From assembly GCA_012103535.1 (NCBI GenBank), contig WLWQ01000002.1:1116001-1180000 (forward strand): 64,000 nucleotides of DNA. The letters are read 5' to 3'. The stretch's first letter is position 1. Each line of letters begins with the position of its first letter. The DNA is from Pseudomonadales bacterium. GTDB taxonomy: Bacteria; Pseudomonadota; Gammaproteobacteria; Pseudomonadales; Pseudohongiellaceae. Position numbers and translations under genes: made by a program. Positions 9,571 to 18,690 of this stretch are shown here, piece by piece. The notes under the pieces are model-generated. The model did not search any database and was not told the origin of the DNA. It saw only the letters and a program-made list of their open reading frames with translations.

Positions 9571-10416
9571 ATGAGTAATAAGGGAATTCTCTATATCGTT
9601 GCCACACCGATTGGCAATTTGGGCGACATCAGTGCACGGGCAATCGAAATATTGCACTCCGTGACGAAAATCGCGGCGGAAGATACACGCCACAGTAAAC
9701 CTCTCCTACAAAAGCTCGGCATTGAGACGGCACTGATTTCCTACCATGATTTTTCAACGGAAGAAGCAGCCAACTCCATTATAAAGGAGCTGATATTGGG
9801 AAATTCAATTGCGCTGATTTCTGATGCCGGCACTCCGTTAATTTCCGATCCTGGCTTTAAGTTAGTAAGACTTGCGAGAAAGTCTGAGATCCAAGTATTC
9901 CCAGTGCCTGGCGCCAGTGCAGTAACTGCTGCTTTGAGTGTTGCTGGATTGCCAACAGATCGTTTTGTATTCGAAGGATTCCTGCCGAGCAAATCGAGCG
10001 CCCGCCAAAAGCGTTTATTCGATTTAATAAAAGAGGAAAGAACCTGTGTTGTGTTTGAATCAACACATCGAATCGTAGAATGTCTTCAAGATATGAAGGG
10101 AATCTTCCCGCCGCAAAAACAGCTTTTTATTGCCCGTGAAATAAGCAAGAAATTTGAAACTCACTACTTGGGATCCGCCGCTGACTGTCTGCAATGGCTA
10201 GAGTCAGACAAAGACCAGCAGAAAGGTGAATTTGTGCTCGTCTTCGAAGGCTGCGATGCGGCGATGTTGGAAGAATTCAAGCAAGAAACTGCTTTGAAAA
10301 TCGTTTCGCTCTTAGGGGATACACTTTCCACCAAGGACACAGTTGCGCTTGCCTGTGAGCTCAGTGGAGCACGCAAGAACCTGCTTTATGAAAAGGTCTT
10401 GGCCGGTAAATCTTAA
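9571..10416 (+). CDS. rsmI: 16S rRNA 2'-O-ribose C1402 methyltransferase RsmI
   Basis: The 281-residue protein is a tetrapyrrole-methylase-fold SAM-dependent methyltransferase. It begins with the family signature LYIVATPIGNLGDIS, followed by AAEDTRHSKPLL, LISDAGTPLISDPGF and VPVPGASAV-type (here VFPVPGASAVTAAL). RsmI methylates the ribose of C1402 in the 30S decoding centre together with RsmH, whose gene lies 1.2 kb downstream. It is divergent from lpoA and upstream of rnpB. Confidence 0.95.
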   Translation: MSNKGILYIVATPIGNLGDISARAIEILHSVTKIAAEDTRHSKPLLQKLGIETALISYHDFSTEEAANSIIKELILGNSIALISDAGTPLISDPGFKLVRLARKSEIQVFPVPGASAVTAALSVAGLPTDRFVFEGFLPSKSSARQKRLFDLIKEERTCVVFESTHRIVECLQDMKGIFPPQKQLFIAREISKKFETHYLGSAADCLQWLESDKDQQKGEFVLVFEGCDAAMLEEFKQETALKIVSLLGDTLSTKDTVALACELSGARKNLLYEKVLAGKS

Positions 10417-10474
10417 ATTTCTTCGAAGTCACATATCCTATTGTTTTGAAAGACTTTTTCAATTAGGCTGAATC

Positions 10475-10855
10475 TGAGTCAGCTGGACAATTGCTGTTTG
10501 CATCACTTTGTTTTTCGCCTAGCGAATAATGAGGTAGTAGATAGAGGAAAGTCCGGGCTCCAGAGAGCAGGGTGCCAGGTAACTCCTGGGGGGTGTGAAC
10601 CCACGGCTAGTGCAGCAGAAAATATACCGCTTCTTGTTTAACAGGGAGTAAGGGTGAAATGGTGCGGTAAGAGCGCACCGCGCGACTGGTAACAGTTCGC
10701 GGCAAGGTAAACCCCACTCGGAGCAAGGCCAAATAGGGATCCTCTAATGTTGCTCGCATTGGATTCGGGTAGGCCGCTAGAAGCCTGTGGTGACGCAGGC
10801 TGCAGATGAATAATTGTCCTCGACAGAACCCGGCTTACAGGCTGGCTCACCGTTC
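10475..10855 (+). ncRNA. rnpB: RNase P RNA, bacterial class A
   Basis: The catalytic RNA of RNase P matures the 5' ends of tRNAs. Near-invariant segments are present in order: AGAGGAAAGTCCGGGCTCC near 10543, GCAGGGTGCCAGGTAAC, a GGTGAAA..GGTGCGGTAAGAGCGCACCG block, GGTAAACCCC, GGAGCAAGGCCAAATAGG, and ACAGAACCCGGCTTA near 10824. The P1 helix pairs GAGTCAGCT at 10476 with GGCTGGCTC at 10841. Ends are set from P1 and may be off by a few bases. rnpB next to the mra/dcw cluster is common in gammaproteobacteria. Confidence 0.97.
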
Positions 10856-11034
10856 CAATAATTGAGAAAAGCCCTTTAAATTCAATCAGTTCTTAAGAAT
10901 TTACTTTAAATAGAGCCTGCAGTTGGCTGTATTTGAAGGGTTTATCTAATTCGTAATTCTGTAAGATCCCGTCAAGATCACTACATTTAGCGGCAAGTTA
11001 CCGATTTTTCTTGAAAATATTCGCCTAAATAGGC

Positions 11035-11063
11035 TTGCACACAGGTTTAAGTGCACCTATAGT
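11035..11063 (+). promoter_or_regulatory. Sigma-70 promoter of the mraZ/dcw cluster
   Basis: TTGCAC at 11035 and TATAGT at 11058 are spaced by exactly 17 bases, a near-consensus promoter about 100 bases ahead of mraZ. Transcription would start near 11070, directly at the first GTGGA box. The preceding 170 bases after rnpB hold no gene. This is the likely equivalent of the E. coli Pmra promoter, which drives much of the dcw cluster. Confidence 0.75.
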
Positions 11064-11071
11064 GTGTCTTT

Positions 11072-11116
11072 GTGGAGAAAAGTGGATGATTTTGTCTTAA
11101 TGTGGGAAAGAGTGGA
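11072..11116 (+). promoter_or_regulatory. Putative MraZ operator: four GTGGR boxes in helical phase
   Basis: GTGGA, GTGGA, GTGGG and GTGGA begin at 11072, 11082, 11102 and 11112. All fall on a 10-bp lattice with only the 11092 position unfilled. E. coli MraZ represses its own promoter by binding repeats of TGGGN separated by five bases, the same 10-bp period. The boxes lie at and just downstream of the predicted transcription start, consistent with autorepression. Confidence 0.7.
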
Positions 11117-11159
11117 ATTTCTCCCTTAAGACATATCCAATAATAATCGGGGACAGCGA

Positions 11160-11615
11160 GTGTTTCGCGGCATAAATACCATCAATCTGGATGCGAAAGG
11201 GCGCATGGCAATGCCTGCCCGCTATCGGGAGCAATTGCTTACTCATTGCTCTGGTCATCTCGTGGTTACGATTGATACCAATCATCGATGTCTTCTTCTC
11301 TATCCACTTGCTGAGTGGGAACAAATTGAACGTGAGATCGAATCTCTATCTAGTTTCGACCCAATGTCGCAGCGAGTAAAGCATTTACTCATCGGTCATG
11401 CCAATGACCTTGAGTTAGACAGCAGCGGAAGGATTTTGTTGCCACAGGAATTAAGACTTTATGCCCAATTGGAAAAACATGTGTGTTTGATAGGGCAGGG
11501 TAAGAAATTAGAGATTTGGAGCCAGGATGCTTGGAATGAGCAACGAGATCATTGGCTAACCGAATCAACAACGGAAGGAGAGTTACCGGAAAAACTTAGA
11601 ACTTTAGCGCTTTAG
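11160..11615 (+). CDS. mraZ: Transcriptional regulator MraZ
   Basis: The 151-residue protein begins at GTG (MFRGINTINLDAKGRMAMPARYRE) behind GGGGACAG. It has two AbrB-like MraZ repeats, each with a DAKGR/DSSGR-type loop (LDAKGRMAMPARYR and LDSSGRILLPQELR), which form the DNA-binding ring in this family. MraZ represses dcw transcription in E. coli. It is the first gene of the cluster, followed 11 bases later by the preferred rsmH start, and probably acts on the GTGGR boxes just upstream. Confidence 0.96.
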   Translation: MFRGINTINLDAKGRMAMPARYREQLLTHCSGHLVVTIDTNHRCLLLYPLAEWEQIEREIESLSSFDPMSQRVKHLLIGHANDLELDSSGRILLPQELRLYAQLEKHVCLIGQGKKLEIWSQDAWNEQRDHWLTESTTEGELPEKLRTLAL

Positions 11616-11626
11616 GATTGAAAGGG

Positions 11627-12562
11627 ATGTCTGAAAGTACGCTGCATCAAACCGTACTCCAAGCTGAAGCGATAGAGGCGCTGGCAATCAAAGCCAGTGG
11701 TAACTATATCGACGCAACATTTGGTCGGGGGGGACATAGCAGGGCGATTTTAAGTCTGCTGAATGAAGAAGGCAGCTTAATCGCAATTGATCGAGATCCG
11801 GCAGCAATTACTGCAGCTAAAGAACTACAGGAACAGGATCCGAGATTGATAGTTGTGCAGGCAACATTCAATGAAATAGGAAAGTTAGAGGAAACTGAAA
11901 AGCTGAGAGGAAAGATCGATGGGATTTTGTTTGATCTCGGTGTCTCCTCACCACAGTTGGACAATCCCAACAGGGGCTTCAGTTTTATGCATGACGGGCC
12001 ATTAGATATGCGAATGAATCCAATGGATCAGTTAAGTGCAGCGGAATGGGTAAACACCGCTCCGGAAAAAGAAATTGCAGATGTCTTCTACCAATATGGT
12101 GAAGAAAGGCATTCGAGGCGAATGGCAAGGCGCATAGTTGAAGCAAGGAAAGAAGCTGCAATTGAAACTACCGGACAATTAGCAGAATTGGTTAAAGCAG
12201 CGAATCCAGCTTGGGAAAGAGACAAGCATCCGGCAACCCGGGCGTTTCAAGCGATTCGAATCAGAATTAACGATGAGCTCGAACAAGTTGCAAGAGGATT
12301 GGAAGTCGCCCATGACTTGCTAGGTCCCGAAGGACGCTTAGTAGTAATTAGTTTTCATTCATTAGAAGACAGATTGGTAAAAAGTTTTCTAGCGGACAAA
12401 GCGCGTGGTGATAACTTTCCCCGCGATCTGCCAATTACCGCTGAACAATTAAATCCAACATTGAAGAAAGTTGGTAAAGCAATCAGAGCGAGTGAGGCAG
12501 AAGTTTTAAATAACCCAAGAGCAAGGAGTGCGGTTATGCGGGTAGCGGAGAAACTTAACTGA
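11627..12562 (+). CDS. rsmH: 16S rRNA N4-C1402 methyltransferase RsmH (MraW)
   Basis: The roughly 311-residue SAM-dependent methyltransferase modifies the base of C1402 in the 30S P site. Motifs: HQTVLQAEAIEAL at the start, the SAM loop DATFGRGGHSRAIL, GILFDLGVSSPQLD, RGFSFMHDGPLDMRM, and near the end VVISFHSLEDRLVK. The ATG at 11627 is preferred because TAGGA stands nine bases before it; a TTG at 11618 would add three residues. It follows mraZ closely and precedes ftsL by 16 bases. Confidence 0.95.
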   Translation: MSESTLHQTVLQAEAIEALAIKASGNYIDATFGRGGHSRAILSLLNEEGSLIAIDRDPAAITAAKELQEQDPRLIVVQATFNEIGKLEETEKLRGKIDGILFDLGVSSPQLDNPNRGFSFMHDGPLDMRMNPMDQLSAAEWVNTAPEKEIADVFYQYGEERHSRRMARRIVEARKEAAIETTGQLAELVKAANPAWERDKHPATRAFQAIRIRINDELEQVARGLEVAHDLLGPEGRLVVISFHSLEDRLVKSFLADKARGDNFPRDLPITAEQLNPTLKKVGKAIRASEAEVLNNPRARSAVMRVAEKLN

Positions 12563-12578
12563 TTTGGATTAACAAGAA

Positions 12579-12941
12579 ATGAGATCAAGAGGCCCTCAGA
12601 CGAAAACCCGAATTCCTTTGCAGAAAGGCCGGCCTCAAACCCCTTCGATAATTCAATGGGCCGGACTAAATCGACCGGCAACTTTAGGGCTAGTCGTACT
12701 GCTCACCTGTGTGGTAAGCGCGGGTCTATCGGTTGTGCTGACCACCCATCAGAATCGATTCGCATTCAACGAATTGCAAGAACTCAGGGACCAAGCGAAT
12801 CATCTCGAAACCGAATGGGGTCAGTTGTTGATCGAGCAAAGTACCTTTGGTGTTGAAGGACGTATCGAACAAAAAGCGATCGATCAATTGCAAATGCAAC
12901 TTCCTGAGTTATCTGAAATTGTGATGGTGAGCCGTGACTGA
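12579..12941 (+). CDS. ftsL: Cell division protein FtsL
   Basis: This 120-residue bitopic division protein has a cytoplasmic N-terminus of about 30 polar residues and one membrane helix at about 33-58 (LGLVVLLTCVVSAGLSVVL). A periplasmic coiled coil follows (LQELRDQANHLETEWGQLLIEQ), ending in the LPELSEIVMV segment. FtsL works with FtsB and FtsQ to activate FtsW and FtsI. Identity rests on this architecture and the rsmH-ftsL-ftsI position. It overlaps ftsI by eight bases, suggesting coupled translation. Confidence 0.92.
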   Translation: MRSRGPQTKTRIPLQKGRPQTPSIIQWAGLNRPATLGLVVLLTCVVSAGLSVVLTTHQNRFAFNELQELRDQANHLETEWGQLLIEQSTFGVEGRIEQKAIDQLQMQLPELSEIVMVSRD

Positions 12942-14661
12942 ATCCAGCTCAAATTCCTTACTCAAACTTTGGCGCTTGTATCTGGTGTTGTTCGCCATGA
13001 CGTTATGTGTGTTAGCGATAGCCTGGAAGGTAAGCGTGTTGCACGTTACCGATCGTGATTTTTTACAAGATCAAGGCGATATGCGCACAATACGAACGGT
13101 GCCTCTCGTCGCTAACCGTGGACTAATCACTGATCGCAATGGTGAGCCTTTGGCTGTAAGTACTCCGGTTCAATCCATTTGGGTGAACCCAAGTGAAATT
13201 GTCGATGAGACTGCAGCAATTGCTAAGTTGGCAATGGAACTTGAGTTAAATGCTGAAGCGCTTGCCAGTAATATTAATAACAACTCTTCGCGAGAATTTC
13301 TTTACGTAAAACGTCGCCTGCCTCCTGCTGAAGCTCAACGCATTCTTGAATTGGATATCGATGGTGTTTACACCCAACAAGAATACCAACGTTTCTATCC
13401 TCAAGGTGAAGTGACTGCTCATCTAATTGGATTTAGTAATGTCGATGATGTAGGACAAGAAGGATTGGAATTAACCTACGATGAATGGCTGCAAGGTATA
13501 CCTGGCCGACGTCAGGTAATGAAGGATCGACGTGGTCATATCATCGAAGAACTGAATACTATTCAAACTGCGCAGCCAGGAAAAAGTATAGAACTAAGTA
13601 TAGATTTTCGTCTACAAAACATTGCTTACCGAGAACTGAAAGCAGAGTTTATAACCCGGCGTGCGAAAGCTGCTTCAATCGTGGTGCTCGATGTAGAAAC
13701 TGGTGAAGTGTTGGCAATGGCAAATCAGCCATCTTACAACCCGCACAACAAAGCAAATATGACTGACTTTAGTGTGTTGCGAAATCGTGCAATCACTGAT
13801 GTGTTTGAGCCCGGATCTACAGTAAAGGCTTTTACCATTGCCGCGGCATTGGAGTCTGGTCTCTATACTCCAGGCACAATTATCGAAACCAGTCCTGGCT
13901 GGATGATGGTAAATGGCAATGAGGTAAAAGACCTATTTGACTACGGAACCCTCACAACTACCGGCGTCATAACTAAATCCAGCAATATTGGATCAAGCAA
14001 GATTGCCCTAAATATCGGCGCGGAACCGATTCGGGATGTGCTGGAACGGGTTGGCTTTGGGGAAGTTTTAGGTACCGGATTTCCTGGTGAGAGATCAGGT
14101 GTGCTGCCGAACCCACGTCGTTGGGGACGACATCCTACAGCAACTTTCTCTTTTGGTTACGGTCTTTCTGCAACCGCCATGCAATTGGCGCAAGCCTATT
14201 CCGTTCTCGCTGACGATGGCGTTCGGAAACCAGTGACACTTTTGAAATTAGATCAATCCGAGACTGCAACATTAGCTCGAGAACAAGTTATAAATCCTGA
14301 AATCGCCAGAACTGTGCGCTCAATGTTAGGCACTGTGGTTGATGCAAACAGAGGTGGATCGGCGTTGGAAGCCAACGTACCGTTCTACACCGTCGCCGGG
14401 AAAACTGGCACTGCTCATGTAGTTGGCGAACAAGGATATGAAGATAACTTACACAATTCACTTTTCGTTGGGATGGCTCCTGCCTCGGATCCCAAGATAG
14501 TAATCGTAGTAATAATTAATGAGCCAAAAGGTGAAGAGCACTACGGTGGGCAAGTTGCAGCGCCGGTTTTTTCACGAGTTGCTGCTGGGGCAATGAGAAT
14601 TCTGAACATTTCTCCTGATGATATTCCCGATGAGCAATCGCTGGAGCTTTCTTCTTTGTAA
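12934..14661 (+). CDS. ftsI: Peptidoglycan transpeptidase FtsI (PBP3)
   Basis: This 575-residue division-specific class B penicillin-binding protein has a membrane anchor near residues 12-32 and a pedestal domain (RGLITDRNGEPLAVSTPV). The transpeptidase domain carries the catalytic motifs STVK at Ser295, SSN at 349-351 and KTG at 490-492. It cross-links septal peptidoglycan together with FtsW. It starts at GTG inside the end of ftsL. Length is close to E. coli FtsI (588), and all three active-site motifs are intact. Confidence 0.97.
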   Translation: MTESSSNSLLKLWRLYLVLFAMTLCVLAIAWKVSVLHVTDRDFLQDQGDMRTIRTVPLVANRGLITDRNGEPLAVSTPVQSIWVNPSEIVDETAAIAKLAMELELNAEALASNINNNSSREFLYVKRRLPPAEAQRILELDIDGVYTQQEYQRFYPQGEVTAHLIGFSNVDDVGQEGLELTYDEWLQGIPGRRQVMKDRRGHIIEELNTIQTAQPGKSIELSIDFRLQNIAYRELKAEFITRRAKAASIVVLDVETGEVLAMANQPSYNPHNKANMTDFSVLRNRAITDVFEPGSTVKAFTIAAALESGLYTPGTIIETSPGWMMVNGNEVKDLFDYGTLTTTGVITKSSNIGSSKIALNIGAEPIRDVLERVGFGEVLGTGFPGERSGVLPNPRRWGRHPTATFSFGYGLSATAMQLAQAYSVLADDGVRKPVTLLKLDQSETATLAREQVINPEIARTVRSMLGTVVDANRGGSALEANVPFYTVAGKTGTAHVVGEQGYEDNLHNSLFVGMAPASDPKIVIVVIINEPKGEEHYGGQVAAPVFSRVAAGAMRILNISPDDIPDEQSLELSSL

Positions 14662-14663
14662 TT

Positions 14664-16205
14664 ATGAATACAGCAGAAAATTTAAATTCGCAAGCATCAT
14701 TACTGGAACTTATTGAAGGGATTAAGGAGATAAGCGACGTCGATAGGCTGGCTTTGCAAGTGGTGGTTACCGGTGTGCAAATGGATAGTCGCTTATTGGA
14801 AAAAGGGGACTTATTTCTGGCTTGTTTTGGTCGCAACCATGATGCCCGAAACTATATTGATCAGGCCATTAGCTCTGGTTGCAGTGCGGTCCTGGCAGAG
14901 TCCGGCGCTGATTGGCAGGAGATAGAGATTCGGGACAATGTTCCCATCATTGCTGTAGACAATCTCTCTGCAAAGATCAGTGAAATAGCCGCAAGATTTT
15001 ACGGTCATCCCAGTACCAAGCTTTCAGTAATTGGAATCACTGGCACTAACGGTAAAACAAGTTGTAGCCAGTTCATTGCCCAATCTCTTAGTTCTCTCGG
15101 CTACAAGTGTGGCGTTATCGGGACACTCGGTTACGGAATTTGTGGTGAGTTAAAAGAAACTCAACTCACTACGCCAGACGCAGTGTTTACTCAAATGGCG
15201 TTAGCGGAAATGGCCAGTGCAAATGTAGATCCAGTAGCAATGGAAGTGTCTTCAGTTGGTTTACATCAAAAAAGAGTTCGCTCGGTAAAATTTGATTCGG
15301 CAGTTTTTACAAATTTAACACGCGATCATCTCGACTATCACGAATCCATGGAAGCATATGGCGAGAATAAGAAAAAGCTCTTTACCATGCCAGGACTGGC
15401 GGCGGCCATAGTAAATCTAGACGACCCCTTCGCCTTATCAATAATTAATAACATTTCTTCCAATGTTGAGATTTGCACTTATAGCCTGACTAATAAAATT
15501 GCAACGATTTACGCTGAATCAATTGAGCTCACTCGCAGTGGATTTATAGCCAGAGTCGCAACTCCGATCGGTAGTGGTGAGATTACTGGCAAGTTAATAG
15601 GCTATTTCAATTTTAGTAACGTGTTAGCAGTGATTGCGGCACTACTGCATTACTTGCCGCGTCAACAAGAAGCCAGCATCGACACTATCTGCAAAACGAT
15701 TTCGGAACTTAAGCCGGTAGATGGGCGCATGGAAATAATTGGCGAAAGTGATGATATTACCGCAGTCGTTGACTATGCCCACACACCCGACGGATTGCGC
15801 AGCGCACTAACAGCGCTTAAAGATCATTTTAAAGGAGAAGTCTGGTGTGTATTCGGCTGTGGGGGAAATCGCGATAAAGGTAAGCGGCCACTGATGGGTG
15901 AGATTGCTGAAAAATATTCCAGCCACCTGGTCATCACAGACGACAATCCGCGCAATGAAGAAGGTGATGAAATAGTTGAGCACATACTCTGCGGTATAAA
16001 CAAACCGGAAGACGTCAGTGTGGTTAGAGACCGAGCTGAAGCTATTGCCTTCGCCATTGCTAATGCGAATGACGGAGACGTTGTATTAGTTGCTGGAAAA
16101 GGTCATGAGACTTATCAGGATATCGCAGGTGCACGCAATATTTTTAGCGATGCCAAGCAAGTGCGGCTGGCGTTGCAAGAACGAGATAATAAACGGAGTA
16201 ATTAG
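14664..16205 (+). CDS. murE: UDP-MurNAc-L-Ala-D-Glu:meso-diaminopimelate ligase
   Basis: The 513-residue Mur ligase adds the third peptide residue to the cell-wall precursor in the cytoplasm. It shows the ATP loop GITGTNGKTSCSQF, the central-domain LTRDHLDYHESMEAYGENKKKLF, and VVDYAHTPDGLRSAL. The DDNPRNEEGDEI segment contains the DNPR motif that marks meso-diaminopimelate specificity rather than lysine. It begins two bases after the ftsI stop and is four bases from murF. Confidence 0.97.
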   Translation: MNTAENLNSQASLLELIEGIKEISDVDRLALQVVVTGVQMDSRLLEKGDLFLACFGRNHDARNYIDQAISSGCSAVLAESGADWQEIEIRDNVPIIAVDNLSAKISEIAARFYGHPSTKLSVIGITGTNGKTSCSQFIAQSLSSLGYKCGVIGTLGYGICGELKETQLTTPDAVFTQMALAEMASANVDPVAMEVSSVGLHQKRVRSVKFDSAVFTNLTRDHLDYHESMEAYGENKKKLFTMPGLAAAIVNLDDPFALSIINNISSNVEICTYSLTNKIATIYAESIELTRSGFIARVATPIGSGEITGKLIGYFNFSNVLAVIAALLHYLPRQQEASIDTICKTISELKPVDGRMEIIGESDDITAVVDYAHTPDGLRSALTALKDHFKGEVWCVFGCGGNRDKGKRPLMGEIAEKYSSHLVITDDNPRNEEGDEIVEHILCGINKPEDVSVVRDRAEAIAFAIANANDGDVVLVAGKGHETYQDIAGARNIFSDAKQVRLALQERDNKRSN

Positions 16206-16209
16206 TTAG

Positions 16210-17580
16210 TTGATTGGAACAATGATGTTGTCAGCTTTAGCCGAACAATTAGGCGGTGAAAGACTTGGAGACGATGTGGAATTTACTACATTGTCGACAG
16301 ATACCCGCTCGATAAAAACAGGTGACACATACTTGGCCTTGGTAGGTGAAAATTTCAACGGTAACGATTTTGTAGAAGATGCGCTGAACAAAGGAGCTGT
16401 CGCTGCCATTGTTTCAGGCGCAACCGTCGAATCAAAAATTTCTCAACCACTGATAAGAGTCAAAGATACTCATATCGCTCTTGGCAAAATCGCTTCTCTT
16501 TGTCGGCAGCAAAGTTCGGCGAAAATTGTTGCTCTAACAGGCAGTCAAGGCAAGACCACGGTTAAAGAAATGATTGGCTCAATTTTGAACTTTGAAGGTA
16601 AGACACTAATTACCGAGGCCAATCTTAATAATACTATTGGTGTTCCGTTGACGTTGCTACAACTCACTCAAGAGCACGAATTTGCGGTTATCGAAATGGG
16701 CGCGGACTGCCATGGAGAGATTGAGTTCAGTGCCACGATAACGAAACCAGACATTGCACTAATTACCAACGCGAACGCTGCTCACATCGAAGGTTTTGGT
16801 AGTCTGCAGGGCATTGTTGAGGCGAAAGGCGAAATAATCGATCCCACCGCAGTTGACGCAACAATTATTTTGAACGCGGATGATCAGTATGTCAGTGAAT
16901 GGATTGAAAGAGCCGGCGAAAGAAATGTTTATCGATTTAGTGAATCTGATTCGCAAGTAGAATGTTTTGCTGAAAAAATTGTGGTCGGCAGTAAAGGAAT
17001 AGTGAGCTTTGATTTGGTTGCATCACAAGGAAGAGAGCATATAACGCTCAAAGTGTTAGGCCGACACAATGCAATTAATGCAGTTGCCGCCGCCGCTGCA
17101 TCATTGAGTGCTGGTGCCAGCATGGCTTCAATAAAGCAAGGGCTTGAACGGTTGACTCCTGTCAGTCGACGCCTGAATCCTCTGAATGGAATTCAAAATT
17201 GTTGTGTCGTTGATGACACCTACAATGCCAGCCCAACATCATTCACAGCAGCAATTGACGTATTAAAGTCTTTTCCGGAACGCAAGATTCTTGTTGCTGG
17301 AGACATGCGCGAACTCGGAACTGAAGCCGAAGATTCACATTTACAGGTAGGTAAGTACGCAGCGGAAGCAGGAATAGAAGAGCTTTGGGCAGTGGGAGAA
17401 CTGAGCAAGCTCACAGCGGATGGATACGGTCCAGAAGCTAAGCATTTTGAAACCATGCAGGATTTAATCGTATCTTGCAAGGCAGCGGCAAATGAAGATG
17501 TTGTATTTCTGGTAAAAGGATCGCGTGGCGCACGCATGGAAGAAGTGGTTGATGAGTTAAGTGTAGGTGGGGGCAACTAA
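16210..17580 (+). CDS. murF: UDP-MurNAc-tripeptide:D-Ala-D-Ala ligase
   Basis: The roughly 456-residue ligase completes the pentapeptide precursor. Motifs: [18 protein letters not shown] (ATP loop), [27 protein letters not shown] and [17 protein letters not shown] at 16210 is preferred because GGAG lies 11 bases before it; ATG at 16222 gives a protein four residues shorter but has little ribosome-site support. The stop overlaps the mraY start by one base (TAATG). Confidence 0.95.
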   Translation: MIGTMMLSALAEQLGGERLGDDVEFTTLSTDTRSIKTGDTYLALVGENFNGNDFVEDALNKGAVAAIVSGATVESKISQPLIRVKDTHIALGKIASLCRQQSSAKIVALTGSQGKTTVKEMIGSILNFEGKTLITEANLNNTIGVPLTLLQLTQEHEFAVIEMGADCHGEIEFSATITKPDIALITNANAAHIEGFGSLQGIVEAKGEIIDPTAVDATIILNADDQYVSEWIERAGERNVYRFSESDSQVECFAEKIVVGSKGIVSFDLVASQGREHITLKVLGRHNAINAVAAAAASLSAGASMASIKQGLERLTPVSRRLNPLNGIQNCCVVDDTYNASPTSFTAAIDVLKSFPERKILVAGDMRELGTEAEDSHLQVGKYAAEAGIEELWAVGELSKLTADGYGPEAKHFETMQDLIVSCKAAANEDVVFLVKGSRGARMEEVVDELSVGGGN

Positions 17581-18662
17581 TGCTTGTTTGGTTATCAGAC
17601 TACTTGATGCAATTCAATAATAGCTTCGCTGTTTTGCAATACATAACAGTGCGCGGAATATTTAGTGTTTTAACCGCACTATTTGTTTCACTAATAATTG
17701 GCCCGTACATGATTCGTCGCTTGAATTACCATCAGATTGGTCAGGTAGTGCGGGATGATGGGCCAGAAACTCATTTTAGTAAAGCCGGCACTCCCACCAT
17801 GGGTGGTGCACTCATCTTAGTCAGTATTGCGGCGAGTACATTACTCTGGTCGGACCTGACCAACCACTATGTTTGGATTGTGTTGTTAGTGACTATGTTT
17901 TTTGGAGCCGTGGGCTGGGTTGATGATTATCGAAAAGTGTTTGAGCAAAATTCCGCAGGCCTGTCGGCTCGCTGGAAACTCTTTTGGCAATCCATCATTG
18001 GCGTAATAGCCGCAATAGTTCTCTACTACACTGCGATAAGCTCTATTGAGATTGAGTACATCGTTCCCTTCTTCAAAGATGTGGCGATCAATGTGGGAAT
18101 TCTCTATGTGGTAATTAGTGCATTTGTCATCGTCGGTTTTAGTAATGCGGTAAATCTAACGGATGGTCTCGATGGTCTTGCCATACTGCCAACAGTAATG
18201 GTTGGTGGCGCGTTAGGAATAATTGCCTACCTCGCTGGTCATGCTGAGTTTTCTGCTTATCTAAATATCCCGAATGTTTCAGGTTCTGGTGAAGTTGTAA
18301 TTTTTGCCGGTGCATTGGTTGGCGCTGGCATGGGCTTTCTCTGGTTTAACACCTACCCCGCACAAATTTTCATGGGCGACGTGGGTGCATTAGCGCTCGG
18401 TGCTGCCTTGGGAGTTATGGCTATCGTATCTCGGCACGAGATCGTGCTCTTTATTATGGGAGGAGTATTTGTCATGGAAACCGCTTCCGTTATTTTGCAA
18501 GTAGCTTCGTTCAAGCTTACGGGCAAGCGAATTTTCCGCATGGCCCCATTGCACCATCACTTTGAACTAAAAGGTTGGCCTGAACCTCGGGTAATTGTTC
18601 GATTCTGGATTATTACTGTCATGTTGGTGCTGTTTGGTTTGGCAACTTTAAAACTTCGTTAA
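17580..18662 (+). CDS. mraY: Phospho-MurNAc-pentapeptide transferase
   Basis: This 360-residue polytopic enzyme makes lipid I on the inner face of the cytoplasmic membrane. It has about ten hydrophobic helices. Conserved loops are present: [10 protein letters not shown], the acidic [22 protein letters not shown], the catalytic-loop [18 protein letters not shown], and [20 protein letters not shown] near the C-terminus. Length matches E. coli MraY (360). Confidence 0.97.
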   Translation: MLVWLSDYLMQFNNSFAVLQYITVRGIFSVLTALFVSLIIGPYMIRRLNYHQIGQVVRDDGPETHFSKAGTPTMGGALILVSIAASTLLWSDLTNHYVWIVLLVTMFFGAVGWVDDYRKVFEQNSAGLSARWKLFWQSIIGVIAAIVLYYTAISSIEIEYIVPFFKDVAINVGILYVVISAFVIVGFSNAVNLTDGLDGLAILPTVMVGGALGIIAYLAGHAEFSAYLNIPNVSGSGEVVIFAGALVGAGMGFLWFNTYPAQIFMGDVGALALGAALGVMAIVSRHEIVLFIMGGVFVMETASVILQVASFKLTGKRIFRMAPLHHHFELKGWPEPRVIVRFWIITVMLVLFGLATLKLR

Positions 18663-18690
18663 TGAGCGATAAAGGGTTGCGGTTAGCGCA

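Noticed and set aside
9455-9607. Longer lpoA start at 9607
   Set aside because: It would overlap rsmI and place the lipoprotein signal peptide internally. The ATG at 9454 gives a proper signal and lipobox.
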